From: Euryarchaeota archaeon UBA256
GTDB taxonomy: Archaea > Thermoplasmatota > Poseidoniia > Poseidoniales > Poseidoniaceae
Length of the DNA: 64,000 bases
Assembly (NCBI GenBank): GCA_002494645.1
Contig: DACE01000031.1
Location: 11,707-75,706, forward strand
Reading direction: 5' to 3'
Under the pieces are notes generated by a model. The model was given only the letters and a program-made list of their open reading frames with translations. It searched no databases and had not been told where the DNA came from. How positions within the stretch are numbered: the first letter of the stretch is position 1; each line of letters begins with the position of its first letter. The position numbers and the translations under genes are program-made. Of this stretch, positions 52,077 to 61,050 are shown piece by piece.

Positions 52077-52104
52077 CCCACTGGACATCTTCCCCCACTG
52101 GACA
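52077..52104. repeat. 11-bp direct repeat in the leuS leader
   Basis: CCCACTGGACA occurs at 52077-52087 and again at 52094-52104, a 17-bp period, 13-40 bp before the leuS start codon. It could be an operator or a remnant of a short tandem duplication. Confidence 0.5.
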
Positions 52105-52157
52105 ATACGCTATGAAATCCCCGCCTCAAGCCGACTGATAGCGAAGATAATCAGGGA

Positions 52158-54722
52158 TTAATCACGTGGGAAATCTTCGCTCGTTTCAAGGAGGAAAATG
52201 GCCTCTCTGGTGAGCTTGTATCGGTTTTTCACGCCCATCTTTCGGCGTTCGACGAGCCCGTACTTCTGCAGTGTTCGAAGATGATGAGAAATCAACTGCT
52301 GGCTCTTTTCAAGACGCTTTGCTAACTCTGCTTGAGTAGGGAATTGTCCAAGGTCGCCGTCACGGTCGAGAAGATTGAGGATTTTTCCTTGCAGACTGTT
52401 AGGGTCGGGGGAAAGGGAAGGGACGGGTAAATCATCTTCGTTGGTGTTGGGGTGCAACTGATTGGTCAGCGGGTAATAGCGCACCAGGCGACCATCTTTC
52501 TTTCGCCAAATATTTTCTTCTGCCTCAAGGATTCGAAGATGGTGTGTGATCTGGCCATTGCTCATCTCAAGAGCGCTCATCAGGGCTCTGAAATGGCAGC
52601 CTGGGTTCGCTGTCAAGTACCCCATCAAACGGCCACGCTGATAGCGCCCATCCGTGGTTTCATGAGTCTTGCCAAGCAGACCGAGGAACCACAGCCCAGC
52701 AAGCGTTGAAGGGATGCGTAGGCTTTCGTTGGTCGCCGTCACGGCAAAGATCATGGACAGAAGAGAGACGGTCACAATCGCTGACACAGCGGGAGCGACG
52801 AGGCCAGGCTCGTCTTGCTCTATTGCGATGATTACAGCATCCTCTTGTGCTGATTCGTCGGTGGATTCTGTAACGATCGTACGTTCAAGTTGAACCTCTA
52901 CCAGAGCGACAGAGGGGGCGTTGAATGTTTGGCATGCTGGTGCAGCGGCTTCGTTGTGAACAACATAAAGCCCTTCCATGGAGGATTGTGGAGTCCACGA
53001 TGGTAGCGTGCGAGCGTTGGCGAGCAAGTAGGTTTCATCAGCGTCTTCGAGCATCCAACATGTCCCAGATTCTGTCAGGAGTCCAATCCATTGGCCCGTG
53101 ATTTGATAGGTTTCTATCGCATCTTCGACCTCAACCTCTTCTGTTGTTTCTTGGTACGCTGTCGACCATGTGAAGTCAAATGTTGTGGTGGTTCGAGGAG
53201 ACGATGTCAAATGAATGTCCAATGTATATTCTCCGTCGGGCAAAATGGCTTGACCTTCTTGAGTCATCTGCACCGACAGCTTTTCAAATTCAACAACACG
53301 CTCGCCCGTCAAAACCAATATCTTGCGTCCATCATAATCCCCACACATCGTTTGGAACCTGTGAATGGAGGTTTCATCTTCGTCGCTAAAATCAACTTCA
53401 AACGAGCACGGATTAACCATACGGATGTAACGCTCTTCTCCGGTATTGTCGAGTGCGACTTCAACTTCAAACCGGTCGTCGTCCGTCCACGTCAATGTGG
53501 AATCGATGTTCAAACCTTCGTTGGTCGAACAGGGATTGTCCATAATGTCTGCAAAGCGTAGCGTCGTACTGTCCGATAAGCCGTACTCGGGGAGTTCGGC
53601 AACAACGGTGTAGATGCCCGGCGTCACCAAACATGCATTGCTTTGGTCGAAAGCCCATTGCGAGAGGGAAAAGCGTTCTTCACCAACGAGGTCTAGTTCC
53701 AAATCAATCGCTTGGCAGGGCTTCGTTTCACGGCTGTCGTAAACGACCTCACCAAAATCATTCAGCACCCAGTACTCCGCTTTGCAAGATGATGTAAATT
53801 CAAGACTTTGAGCACTGGTTACCGTACTTGTGAGAACCAGTTCACTCACAAAGGATTCACCCGGCCCGTAGATGGACAACTCACGGTCGTTGACTTCCAA
53901 GGCCAACGTGGCTTCGAGTGTTGATGAGGCAATGGATTGGCCTTCAACCTCAGTAGCGTACACGAAATCATCACCTGGAGAAGAGACTCTGAGGCTGGTG
54001 TTGACCGCCTCGTGGACGAGGACGTGACTCACTTGGAGCATTTCACCGGGCAAAAGGTCAGCAACCCCTGCAAAGCACGCAGGTCCGAGTTGAGAAGTTT
54101 GGCCGATTTGAATTTCAAGGAAGCACGGGGGTAATTCGGCCAGAGATATCTTGGATGCCGTCGGGTTCAATGCACTGATTTGGTATACGGCTGGTCCGCT
54201 CTGTTCATCGCTTCTGTGAGCCACTTGAACGCTGTATTCGACCTCCTCTGGGAGCGTAACAGGTGTCTGAATTTGTGCGGACATGGATTGGGTTTGACCC
54301 GTTGCAGAATGGTAGGCTTCAACGGTATATGTGCCGGATTCAAGCCATCCCTCATCGGCGTTCTGCATGGACCAAGTGAGGGCGTCAAAGGTATGGGTTT
54401 CTCCAGCAAAGAGGTCGATAGCCCTTGATTTGTCCAAGCAGGCTTCAGACCCGTCAATCAGTTGCACACCGGTACTGTTGTAGACATTGAGGACCACATT
54501 ACACGATGGATCGTTGTCTACAGCCATATCGCCGCCATCGTTGACAAAGAACGGTGTGATGACAAGCGGGTTCTCAGCGTCAAACCACGTTTGATTTGGA
54601 GGGTTTTGATACTCAATTTCAAGGCGCAGGTCATCGGTTTCCGCAGTAGCAGCACCAACGAAGAGTGATGCAAGCAGCAGGCCAGAAAGCACCAGCATGC
54701 GGCCTATCGGCTTCTCGCCCAT
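52158..54722 (-). CDS. Membrane-spanning regulator: extracellular beta domains plus two cytoplasmic winged helices
   Basis: The 854-aa protein has a signal peptide (LVLSGLLLASLFVGAATA), then about 600 residues of extracellular Ig-like beta domains resembling each other (BsuPI-like units, for example WSMQNADEGWLESGTYTVEA and FDQSNACLVTPGIYTVVAEL). Two membrane segments lie at about 648-700. Two winged-helix domains follow: GYLTANPGCHFRALMSALEM, SNGQITHHLRILEAEENIW; and TQAELAKRLEKSQQLISHHL, RTLQKYGLVERRKMGVKNRY. Both are ArsR-like with typical Q-x-I-x-x-H-L recognition helices. I infer a one-component sensor that senses outside and binds DNA inside. A 12-bp inverted repeat lies just upstream. 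Confidence 0.8.
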   Translation of the reverse strand: MGEKPIGRMLVLSGLLLASLFVGAATAETDDLRLEIEYQNPPNQTWFDAENPLVITPFFVNDGGDMAVDNDPSCNVVLNVYNSTGVQLIDGSEACLDKSRAIDLFAGETHTFDALTWSMQNADEGWLESGTYTVEAYHSATGQTQSMSAQIQTPVTLPEEVEYSVQVAHRSDEQSGPAVYQISALNPTASKISLAELPPCFLEIQIGQTSQLGPACFAGVADLLPGEMLQVSHVLVHEAVNTSLRVSSPGDDFVYATEVEGQSIASSTLEATLALEVNDRELSIYGPGESFVSELVLTSTVTSAQSLEFTSSCKAEYWVLNDFGEVVYDSRETKPCQAIDLELDLVGEERFSLSQWAFDQSNACLVTPGIYTVVAELPEYGLSDSTTLRFADIMDNPCSTNEGLNIDSTLTWTDDDRFEVEVALDNTGEERYIRMVNPCSFEVDFSDEDETSIHRFQTMCGDYDGRKILVLTGERVVEFEKLSVQMTQEGQAILPDGEYTLDIHLTSSPRTTTTFDFTWSTAYQETTEEVEVEDAIETYQITGQWIGLLTESGTCWMLEDADETYLLANARTLPSWTPQSSMEGLYVVHNEAAAPACQTFNAPSVALVEVQLERTIVTESTDESAQEDAVIIAIEQDEPGLVAPAVSAIVTVSLLSMIFAVTATNESLRIPSTLAGLWFLGLLGKTHETTDGRYQRGRLMGYLTANPGCHFRALMSALEMSNGQITHHLRILEAEENIWRKKDGRLVRYYPLTNQLHPNTNEDDLPVPSLSPDPNSLQGKILNLLDRDGDLGQFPTQAELAKRLEKSQQLISHHLRTLQKYGLVERRKMGVKNRYKLTREAIFLLETSEDFPRD

Positions 54723-54742
54723 GTATTCTCATAGCCACTTCT

Positions 54743-54754
54743 CCCTTGAAAGGG
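54743..54754. promoter_or_regulatory. Inverted repeat upstream of the membrane regulator
   Basis: CCCTT-GA-AAGGG lies 21 nt before the ATG at 54722, in the short gap after the upstream gene. Its position near the expected transcript start would suit an autoregulatory operator, but this is inference. Confidence 0.3.
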
Positions 54755-54780
54755 CAGCGGTGCAATCCATGTGTGGAAGG

Positions 54781-57700
54781 TCACAGGTTTTCAAGGTCAA
54801 ACATGGTCGGGATAGCTGCTTCCTGTTCGGCCTGTTGTCGCAATTCATGTTGCTTCCATTCGGGAAGTCCTTCGGTTCCTTCCCATCCAAGCGATCGTGC
54901 TTCGGCATAATTCCCTTCAGCAATGTAGTGCTGAATCCAAGCCTGACGACGTTCTTCTTCCTGTCCGAATGATTCCTGAACCATTTGTTCGTCCCGCTTT
55001 GCCTGAACGGCCTTTCGCCGACTTGCAGCCTTCGATATTTGTGCGACAAAGATGAGGGCCAATAGGAAGATAATGGCTCCACCCATGAATTGAAGGGTGC
55101 TCAAGTTTGCACTCAGTAAAGACTCCCCTTCATCTTCAACCGCTTGGAGCGTTGGGTCTGATTCAATATTGCAGGTGACCGCCGTACGGGCGCCTTCAAA
55201 GACCTCAGGGTCCCAAATACAAGGGTCGTTCAGGTCCGAGACACCATCGCCATCGGAATCAAGACATCCAAAGACATCGACCGTTGAGGTACCTGGAACC
55301 TTTGGGCATTCATCGGGTTGATATGCTGCACGGGGTAATGCGTCTTCTTCAGCATCCAAGGGCGTGTACACGGCATTATCACCGTACCCGTCACCGTCAA
55401 AGTCGTTCCACTGTGAGACCCGGAGTGGGAAATTATCCACTCGATTATAACTGCTCAAGTTATCGCCCCAGCCGTCTCCATCAACGTCTGACCACTGGCT
55501 CATGATGTCGGGGAAGGCATCGCCACGTTGTTCTCGTAAGGTAATGAACATGCCAATGTTCTCGTCATCTGCAACCGTGGTGTTGGTGAAGAAATAGTTG
55601 TCACCCCATCCGTCACCATCGGTGTCAAGCCATTGCTCGAAATCCTCGGGGAAGGCGTCGTCTTCATCTGCATAGCCGTCTAAATCAGCATCTGGGCAAC
55701 CCTGTCGTCCCTTTTCAAAGGACTTGCCGAAAACATCTACGCAATCATCCCCGCTCGGCACCAGCGTGTTATCGCCATAGCCGTCACCGTCGCTATCGGC
55801 CCATTGGAAGGGGTCGTCGGGGAAGGCGTCTACGGGGTCAGTAACTCCGTCAAGGTCTGAATCGGGGCAGCCGCGTGTCGCATCATCAAAGGATTCGCCG
55901 TATTCCAGCGGACATACGTCTCCGTTGATTCCATCGGGGTTATCGCCGTAGGTATCGCCATCTTCGTCGCTCCACTGCGTGGGGTCGCTCGGGAAAGCAT
56001 CACCGTTGGTGCCTCCAGGGTTATCGCCGTAGCCGTCGCCGTCCGAATCCTTCCACTGGCTGGTGTCGTCTGGGAATGCGTCGGGGTTGCTCCCGTTGGG
56101 ATTGTCGCCGCGATTATCACCGTCCCGGTCAGCCCACTGAGTGGGGTCGTCGGGGAATGGGTCGCCAGCATTGGAGTATCCGTCACCGTCACGATCTGCG
56201 CACCCAATTCGGTCCACCGTTGAGGTGCCGGCTGTGGAAGGGCAATCATCGGCGTTTTGACCGCTCGCGTTGCTACCGAAACCGTCGCCATCCTCGTCAC
56301 ACCATTGCGTCGGGTCGTTCGGGAAGGCGTCAGCACCGAAACAATCTGCGGTTGATGCCCACCCCGGTGTGGGGTCTGAGTATCCATCACCGTCAGAGTC
56401 GAGGCATCCCAAGCGGTCGTATTGAGAATCACCCCATTGATACGGGCAGCCATCGGGTCGGTCGCTGTTTTGATTGTCACCAACCCAATCACCATCAGAA
56501 TCAAGATATTGGGTTCGGTCAAGAGGGAAGGCGTCGGTTTGGTTGGCAAGGGGAAGTAAATCACCGGGCCAAGCGGAGGGTCGGTAGGAGACCCAAGAGG
56601 CGTTGTCAAAGTTATCTCCAAATCCATCACCATCGGTGTCGTTCCATTGCGTAGAATCCGTTGGGAATGCGTCACCGCTCTGATTCACATGGATTTGGTA
56701 TTCATTCAGTTCAAAGAGGTAGTTGTCGCCACGACCATCGCCGTCTGCATCGACCCACTGGTCGGGATTGTTTGGAGCCCAATCACCTGCATCCGACCAG
56801 CCGTCGCCGTCGCTGTCTGGGCAGCCAAAGCGGTCTTCTGTCGACGTTCCAAAGGTAGCAATGCATGCATCGGGTTGGTAGGCGGGTTCGGGATTGTCAC
56901 CAAAACCATCGCCGTCGCCATCAGCCCACTGCGTGCCTTCGGAGGGGAAGGCATCAACGACGCCATCGCCTTGGTCGGTGGAATTGTAGCCGTCGTTATC
57001 TTCATCGATGTCTGCAAACCAATAATACACGCCCTCGTCGTTACGCCCGTGAGCAGTCACAATGTGCGTGCTGTCAGGACTCCATGTCACGCCGTTAACA
57101 ACCCCACACTGATTGTTATTGCCCGATGTGCAACCACCGGGCCGGGGGCCGCTAAAGGAATCGACTTGATTGCCCGAATTTGACTGGTAAACACGTGCTG
57201 TAGCGCCGTCGGCTTGATACCAATTCATGCCAGCGACGACTTGAATACTATCGCTGGAGAAGGTGGTTGATGCACACGAAGTTGAAACGGTCTTTTCCCA
57301 AATCCTCGACCATGCTCCGTTTGCATACTGATACATGTCAAAGCTTGCTGATGAGCCCTCCCACCCTCCGCACATGGAGAGATAATTTCCATCTGGAGAC
57401 CATGCCAATGCATTGACAGCAGCGGGAGGATTGGTGATGGTCCATGTCGTGGCGCGAGACGTCGTGTTCACGATGTAGATGTCGCTGTTTCCTGCGAGGG
57501 CTAAATAGGCGCCATCTGGCGAGAAAGCAGCATCATAAAATCGGTCCTCACCGTTTGGATTGACGGCATAGAGTTCGGCCCCCGTGGCCACGCTGATCAC
57601 GGCTACTTCGCCGTTTGTTCCGCCGTTTCCTGAGCGCCCAATGGCAACGGCAACAGAGGAACTGTCAGGTGAGAATTCAACATTGTTGACTTGGTCACCG

Positions 57701-58236
57701 CCCCCAACATCCACGCTAATCCTTCCGTGAAGCGACGTAAGGTTGCTGCTGTAGTAAATGTCAATGCTGTCGTCATTGCGCGCTGAAGCAATGTACTGGC
57801 CGTCGGGTGAATAGTCCACGCCGTTGACATCATTGCCCGTATTGACCGAGCGGACATTGGTCCACGTGCTGGCGTTCCAGATTCGAACGAAGCCGTCTTC
57901 GGAACCCGTTACAATGAACTCTCCGTCTGGAGAGTATTTCACACCGTAATAGTCGCTGCTTGAACTGGTCGTGAATTCGTTTTGATAATTCGGATTCCCA
58001 ATCGCCCATGCGTCATTATAATCGGAAGTCCCATCGCCATCGCGGTCAGGGCAGCCATTCTTGTCAACGGTTGAGGTGCCTGCAGCCCACGGGCAATCAT
58101 CAGAGCCATCTTGCACACCGTCGCCGTCTGAATCCGCCGCTTGAGCGGCGAGGCTCAACAGGGATACGAGAAATAAAAACGAAAGGAGAAAAGCTTTGTT
58201 TTTTGGAGCCAAAACCAATTTATTGGCACATGTCAT
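54781..58236 (-). CDS. Surface protein: WD40-like propeller, thrombospondin type-3 repeats, membrane anchor
   Basis: The 1151-aa protein has a signal peptide (LSFLFLVSLLSLAAQAA), an initial calcium-type repeat (DGDGVQDGSDDCPWAAGTST) and a seven-bladed WD40-like propeller at about 95-410 with blades such as VKYSPDGEFIVTGSEDGFVR and VDYSPDGQYIASARNDDSID. About 600 residues of thrombospondin type-3/EF-like repeats follow (DGDGFGDNP, FPDDPTQW units in series), then a transmembrane helix at about 1046-1068 (GGAIIFLLALIFVAQIS) and an 80-residue charged cytoplasmic tail. The DNA is highly repetitive. Possible roles are adhesion, polymer binding or a calcium-stabilised surface layer. Confidence 0.85.
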   Translation of the reverse strand: MTCANKLVLAPKNKAFLLSFLFLVSLLSLAAQAADSDGDGVQDGSDDCPWAAGTSTVDKNGCPDRDGDGTSDYNDAWAIGNPNYQNEFTTSSSSDYYGVKYSPDGEFIVTGSEDGFVRIWNASTWTNVRSVNTGNDVNGVDYSPDGQYIASARNDDSIDIYYSSNLTSLHGRISVDVGGGDQVNNVEFSPDSSSVAVAIGRSGNGGTNGEVAVISVATGAELYAVNPNGEDRFYDAAFSPDGAYLALAGNSDIYIVNTTSRATTWTITNPPAAVNALAWSPDGNYLSMCGGWEGSSASFDMYQYANGAWSRIWEKTVSTSCASTTFSSDSIQVVAGMNWYQADGATARVYQSNSGNQVDSFSGPRPGGCTSGNNNQCGVVNGVTWSPDSTHIVTAHGRNDEGVYYWFADIDEDNDGYNSTDQGDGVVDAFPSEGTQWADGDGDGFGDNPEPAYQPDACIATFGTSTEDRFGCPDSDGDGWSDAGDWAPNNPDQWVDADGDGRGDNYLFELNEYQIHVNQSGDAFPTDSTQWNDTDGDGFGDNFDNASWVSYRPSAWPGDLLPLANQTDAFPLDRTQYLDSDGDWVGDNQNSDRPDGCPYQWGDSQYDRLGCLDSDGDGYSDPTPGWASTADCFGADAFPNDPTQWCDEDGDGFGSNASGQNADDCPSTAGTSTVDRIGCADRDGDGYSNAGDPFPDDPTQWADRDGDNRGDNPNGSNPDAFPDDTSQWKDSDGDGYGDNPGGTNGDAFPSDPTQWSDEDGDTYGDNPDGINGDVCPLEYGESFDDATRGCPDSDLDGVTDPVDAFPDDPFQWADSDGDGYGDNTLVPSGDDCVDVFGKSFEKGRQGCPDADLDGYADEDDAFPEDFEQWLDTDGDGWGDNYFFTNTTVADDENIGMFITLREQRGDAFPDIMSQWSDVDGDGWGDNLSSYNRVDNFPLRVSQWNDFDGDGYGDNAVYTPLDAEEDALPRAAYQPDECPKVPGTSTVDVFGCLDSDGDGVSDLNDPCIWDPEVFEGARTAVTCNIESDPTLQAVEDEGESLLSANLSTLQFMGGAIIFLLALIFVAQISKAASRRKAVQAKRDEQMVQESFGQEEERRQAWIQHYIAEGNYAEARSLGWEGTEGLPEWKQHELRQQAEQEAAIPTMFDLENL

Positions 58237-58253
58237 GGTAATGGGAACATTGT

Positions 58254-58265
58254 CGGTATAAAGGG
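58254..58265 (+). promoter_or_regulatory. TATA-like element upstream of the STAND ATPase
   Basis: GGTATAAAGGGT sits in the 112-bp gap between divergent genes. Transcription from here would start near 58285, leaving a leader of about 60 nt before ATG 58349. On the other strand the same region must hold the promoter of the surface protein starting at 58236. Confidence 0.4.
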
Positions 58266-58348
58266 TTTTTTGGGAAGATGCTCAAACAAAACATCACCGT
58301 TCTTCACAAACACGAAGTCTTGAACACATGAAAGGACTAGCCATCACC

Positions 58349-59902
58349 ATGGCGGGAGACATACCCAAGGTCAATGTCGCTGCCCGCGACCGGATTCTGC
58401 TCCATCTGTTCGCTAATGTCGAATGGGCTGACCGCTACCTTGTCCCTGCAGCAATGACCCGCCCGGGAATCGCTGAAGCATGTGCTCAACACCCGCCAAA
58501 CGTGAGTCGGACGATGCGGCAATTGCTCAAAGAGGAGCTTGTTGAAGAGCATACCAGAGCAGTACAAGGCGATGAGCGACGGCAAAAAACATGGCAGTTG
58601 ACTGGAGAGGGGCGTGAGGTCTCAAAGCAGCGCCATAACGAACTCTCGGCCACGAAGATTCTCCTGCGAAACGTCGATGGCGACTTGCTTGAAGTCAAAG
58701 CATCGGAGGCTTCTGAAGTTCTCAAAACCGAACTTACGTTGCTTCAAATTCTCCTTCACGCCCAACACGAAGGCGTGCTCACCTACGGAGATATTCGCTT
58801 CGGCAACATTCGCAAACAGGGAACTGAAGACCAAGTTCCACCTCCAGGACGGTTGACGCCACTGGTCGGTGTTCATGCCACCTACGCCAATGCACCACCA
58901 GCAACGCGCCCGGTCTACGGGCGTGACGCAGAACTTGAAAAATTGAAGACTTGGTTTGCAGATCGTCACCCCTGCATGGTCATTCACGGCATTGCAGGTA
59001 TTGGAAAGTCGACTCTCGTAGCGCATTGGCTGCACGAGCACATGAAAGACGACCCTTACCTTTCGGTGTGCTGGTATACCTGTCAGCCTTGGGACCGCGC
59101 GCTTGGACTTGCAACAAGTCTGCTGCACCGCTTTGGTATTGATGAATACCATGACCCCTACCACATCATCGATACGCTCCCTCTTTCACCAGGAGCGGAA
59201 ATGGACGTTGATGCGTGGAGGCGTCGCTTGCTTGCCTACATGACCGATGCAAATACCATCCGGGAACGCTTCAAAGACCAGGTCGGAGGGCCTCCTCCAT
59301 ACTGGCTCATCGTGCTTGATGACATCCACCATGTCAGCGAACAAGCACGTCATCTTCTCGGCTCGTTGCTGCAAATTGCGCAAAATGCTCCACTTCGGGT
59401 GGTCTTCGTTTCTCGAACGGAGATGGATGTTTACGACCGAAGGGATGTTCACATCCGCGACAGAGTCCGAGAATTGCCCCTTACAGGCTTATCGTTGAAA
59501 GCCACGGAAACATGGCTTTCCACACTTGGAGACGACAGCAAACCATCTGCAGAAGAATTCCACGCTGCGACTGGCGGCCACCCTCTTGCAATGGAATTAT
59601 TGGAACTGTACGGCCAACCAACACACAAAGACTGGTTGCGTTTCCTCGACGAAGAAATCCTGCTCCGCCTGCCCGAGGGCGAACGAGAACTTCTGGCCAC
59701 CTTAGCGGTAGCACAAGCGCCAGTTCCTTGGGAGACGCTCGCAACAAGCGTCGGATGGAATGGCCCTCCGCCCGAGAACATGCTGAAGCACGGACTCTTG
59801 CTTGAAATCGAGGACGGGATGTGGTTGCATGAAGCGCTTCGTGAGCGCTTGCTTCGCGATGTTGGTGATAACAAGCGCAAGCGGGAAGAGCGTCTGAATT
59901 GA
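58349..59902 (+). CDS. Winged-helix/STAND (NB-ARC-like) ATPase
   Basis: The protein (517 aa from ATG 58349; the frame is open from ATG 58328) starts with a MarR-like winged helix (PGIAEACAQHPPNVSRTMRQ, LLKEELVEEHTRAVQGDERR). An ATPase domain follows. Counting from 58328, Walker A is GIAGIGKST at 221-229 and Walker B is WLIVLDDIHHV at 326-336. Downstream are an RxxE-type sensor (FVSRTEMDVY) and GGHPLAMELLELYG, the G-x-P-L-A motif of NB-ARC/AP-ATPases. The C-terminal helices are a short winged-helix-like element (PWETLATSVGWNGPPPENML, KHGLLLEIEDGMW). There are no WD40 or TPR sensor repeats. STAND proteins act as switches in transcription or immunity. Confidence 0.8.
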   Translation: MAGDIPKVNVAARDRILLHLFANVEWADRYLVPAAMTRPGIAEACAQHPPNVSRTMRQLLKEELVEEHTRAVQGDERRQKTWQLTGEGREVSKQRHNELSATKILLRNVDGDLLEVKASEASEVLKTELTLLQILLHAQHEGVLTYGDIRFGNIRKQGTEDQVPPPGRLTPLVGVHATYANAPPATRPVYGRDAELEKLKTWFADRHPCMVIHGIAGIGKSTLVAHWLHEHMKDDPYLSVCWYTCQPWDRALGLATSLLHRFGIDEYHDPYHIIDTLPLSPGAEMDVDAWRRRLLAYMTDANTIRERFKDQVGGPPPYWLIVLDDIHHVSEQARHLLGSLLQIAQNAPLRVVFVSRTEMDVYDRRDVHIRDRVRELPLTGLSLKATETWLSTLGDDSKPSAEEFHAATGGHPLAMELLELYGQPTHKDWLRFLDEEILLRLPEGERELLATLAVAQAPVPWETLATSVGWNGPPPENMLKHGLLLEIEDGMWLHEALRERLLRDVGDNKRKREERLN

Positions 59903-60232
59903 TCAGAAATCGTCGGCGGACATCACTTCATCAATCCACGCCAAGAGTTTCGGCTTTGGCATACCGCCGGTCTTGTTGCTGACCATGGTGCCGTTGCGGT
60001 AAATGAAGAGAGCAGGGATGCTTCGGACGCCCAATTGTCCAGCTGTAGCAGGGTTTGTGTCCGTATCCACTTTGGCCACGAGCAGTTCACGCTCTGCAGC
60101 AACGGCTTCCAAAACAGGCCCAATCGCCTTACAGGGGGCACACCAGGGTGCCCAAAAGTCAACGATAACCCATTCGTTGCCGTTGATAGTTTCGTTGAAT
60201 TCGCCGTCCGTAATGTTCCTTACTTCACCCAT
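59903..60232 (-). CDS. trxA: Thioredoxin
   Basis: The 109-aa protein is a standard thioredoxin: VIVDFWAPWCAPCKAIGPVL with the redox motif CAPC (instead of CGPC), VDTDTNPATAGQLGVRSIPA with the cis-proline, and FIYRNGTMVSNKTGGMPKP. It reduces disulfides in the cytoplasm; no signal peptide is present. The CAPC variant is known in the family. Its stop is the second half of the palindrome TGATCA shared with the convergent STAND gene. Confidence 0.93.
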   Translation of the reverse strand: MGEVRNITDGEFNETINGNEWVIVDFWAPWCAPCKAIGPVLEAVAAERELLVAKVDTDTNPATAGQLGVRSIPALFIYRNGTMVSNKTGGMPKPKLLAWIDEVMSADDF

Positions 60233-60350
60233 AGGTTCACCATCTCACCGGTTCGGAAGGGGCATTATGAGGCTTTGCGCTCTCTACGATGGGCTTCATG
60301 GATGGCAACCCTCTTGAAACACCGACTTTTGCAGGGACATGAGGGAAACC

Positions 60351-61025
60351 ATGATTATCGCACCAAGTGTCCTAACCGCTGACCTTGCAGCGCTTGCTGA
60401 AGACTGCCGTGAGGCCCTTGATGCTGGCTTGGACTGGCTTCACCTGGACGTCATGGACGGTAATTTTGTCCCCAACCTCACCTTTGGCCCTCCGGTGATT
60501 CGAAGTCTCCGCTCCGCTCTCGGCCCCGAACCAGTCTTCGATGCTCACTTGATGATCGAAAATGCTGAGCAGTGCTATCAAGATTACATCGATGCAGGGT
60601 GCAACCATCTTTCCATCCATGTTGAAGCGGTCAAACATCTTCATCGTGCAGTTACGGCCATTCGCGAAGGGGGCGCATCCGTCGGTGTTGTGCTCAATCC
60701 AGGCACTCCTGTTGAAGCCGCTCTTGAGGTTCTTTCCGAGATTGACCTCGTCCTCATCATGAGCGTCAATCCAGGCTTCGGAGGGCAGTCATTTATTCCT
60801 CAGGTCGAGGCAAAAATTCGTCAGTTGTCTCAAGCCATCGAAGCACAGGTTGCCAACGGCGGGCGTCCTGTTCAAATTCAAGTCGATGGAGGCGTCAAGT
60901 CACACAACATCGCTATGTTGCGTGAATGGGGCGTGACCAATTGCGTGGTTGGCTCAGGATTGTTCAACGACAAAGCAAACGTTGCAGAGAACCTTGATGT
61001 CATTCACAAAGCCTTGAGCGCGTGA
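60351..61025 (+). CDS. rpe: Ribulose-phosphate 3-epimerase
   Basis: The 224-aa TIM barrel starts IIAPSVLTADLAALAEDC and has DWLHLDVMDGNFVPNLTFGP, PVFDAHLMIENAEQCYQDYI, SVNPGFGGQSFIPQVEAKI and VDGGVKSHNIAMLREWGVT, with the metal-binding His and Asp residues in place. It interconverts ribulose 5-phosphate and xylulose 5-phosphate in the pentose phosphate pathway. ATG 60351 follows GAGGG by 5 nt; ATG 60339 is the alternative. It is 25 nt upstream of the glycosyltransferase. Confidence 0.95.
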   Translation: MIIAPSVLTADLAALAEDCREALDAGLDWLHLDVMDGNFVPNLTFGPPVIRSLRSALGPEPVFDAHLMIENAEQCYQDYIDAGCNHLSIHVEAVKHLHRAVTAIREGGASVGVVLNPGTPVEAALEVLSEIDLVLIMSVNPGFGGQSFIPQVEAKIRQLSQAIEAQVANGGRPVQIQVDGGVKSHNIAMLREWGVTNCVVGSGLFNDKANVAENLDVIHKALSA

Positions 61026-61050
61026 TGGAGGGGTCGCCATCCAAATTCTC

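Noticed and set aside
55830..57183. 281-aa reverse and 192/178-aa forward frames inside the calcium-repeat gene
   Set aside because: They are frame shadows of a repetitive coding sequence and show no domain or start signal of their own.
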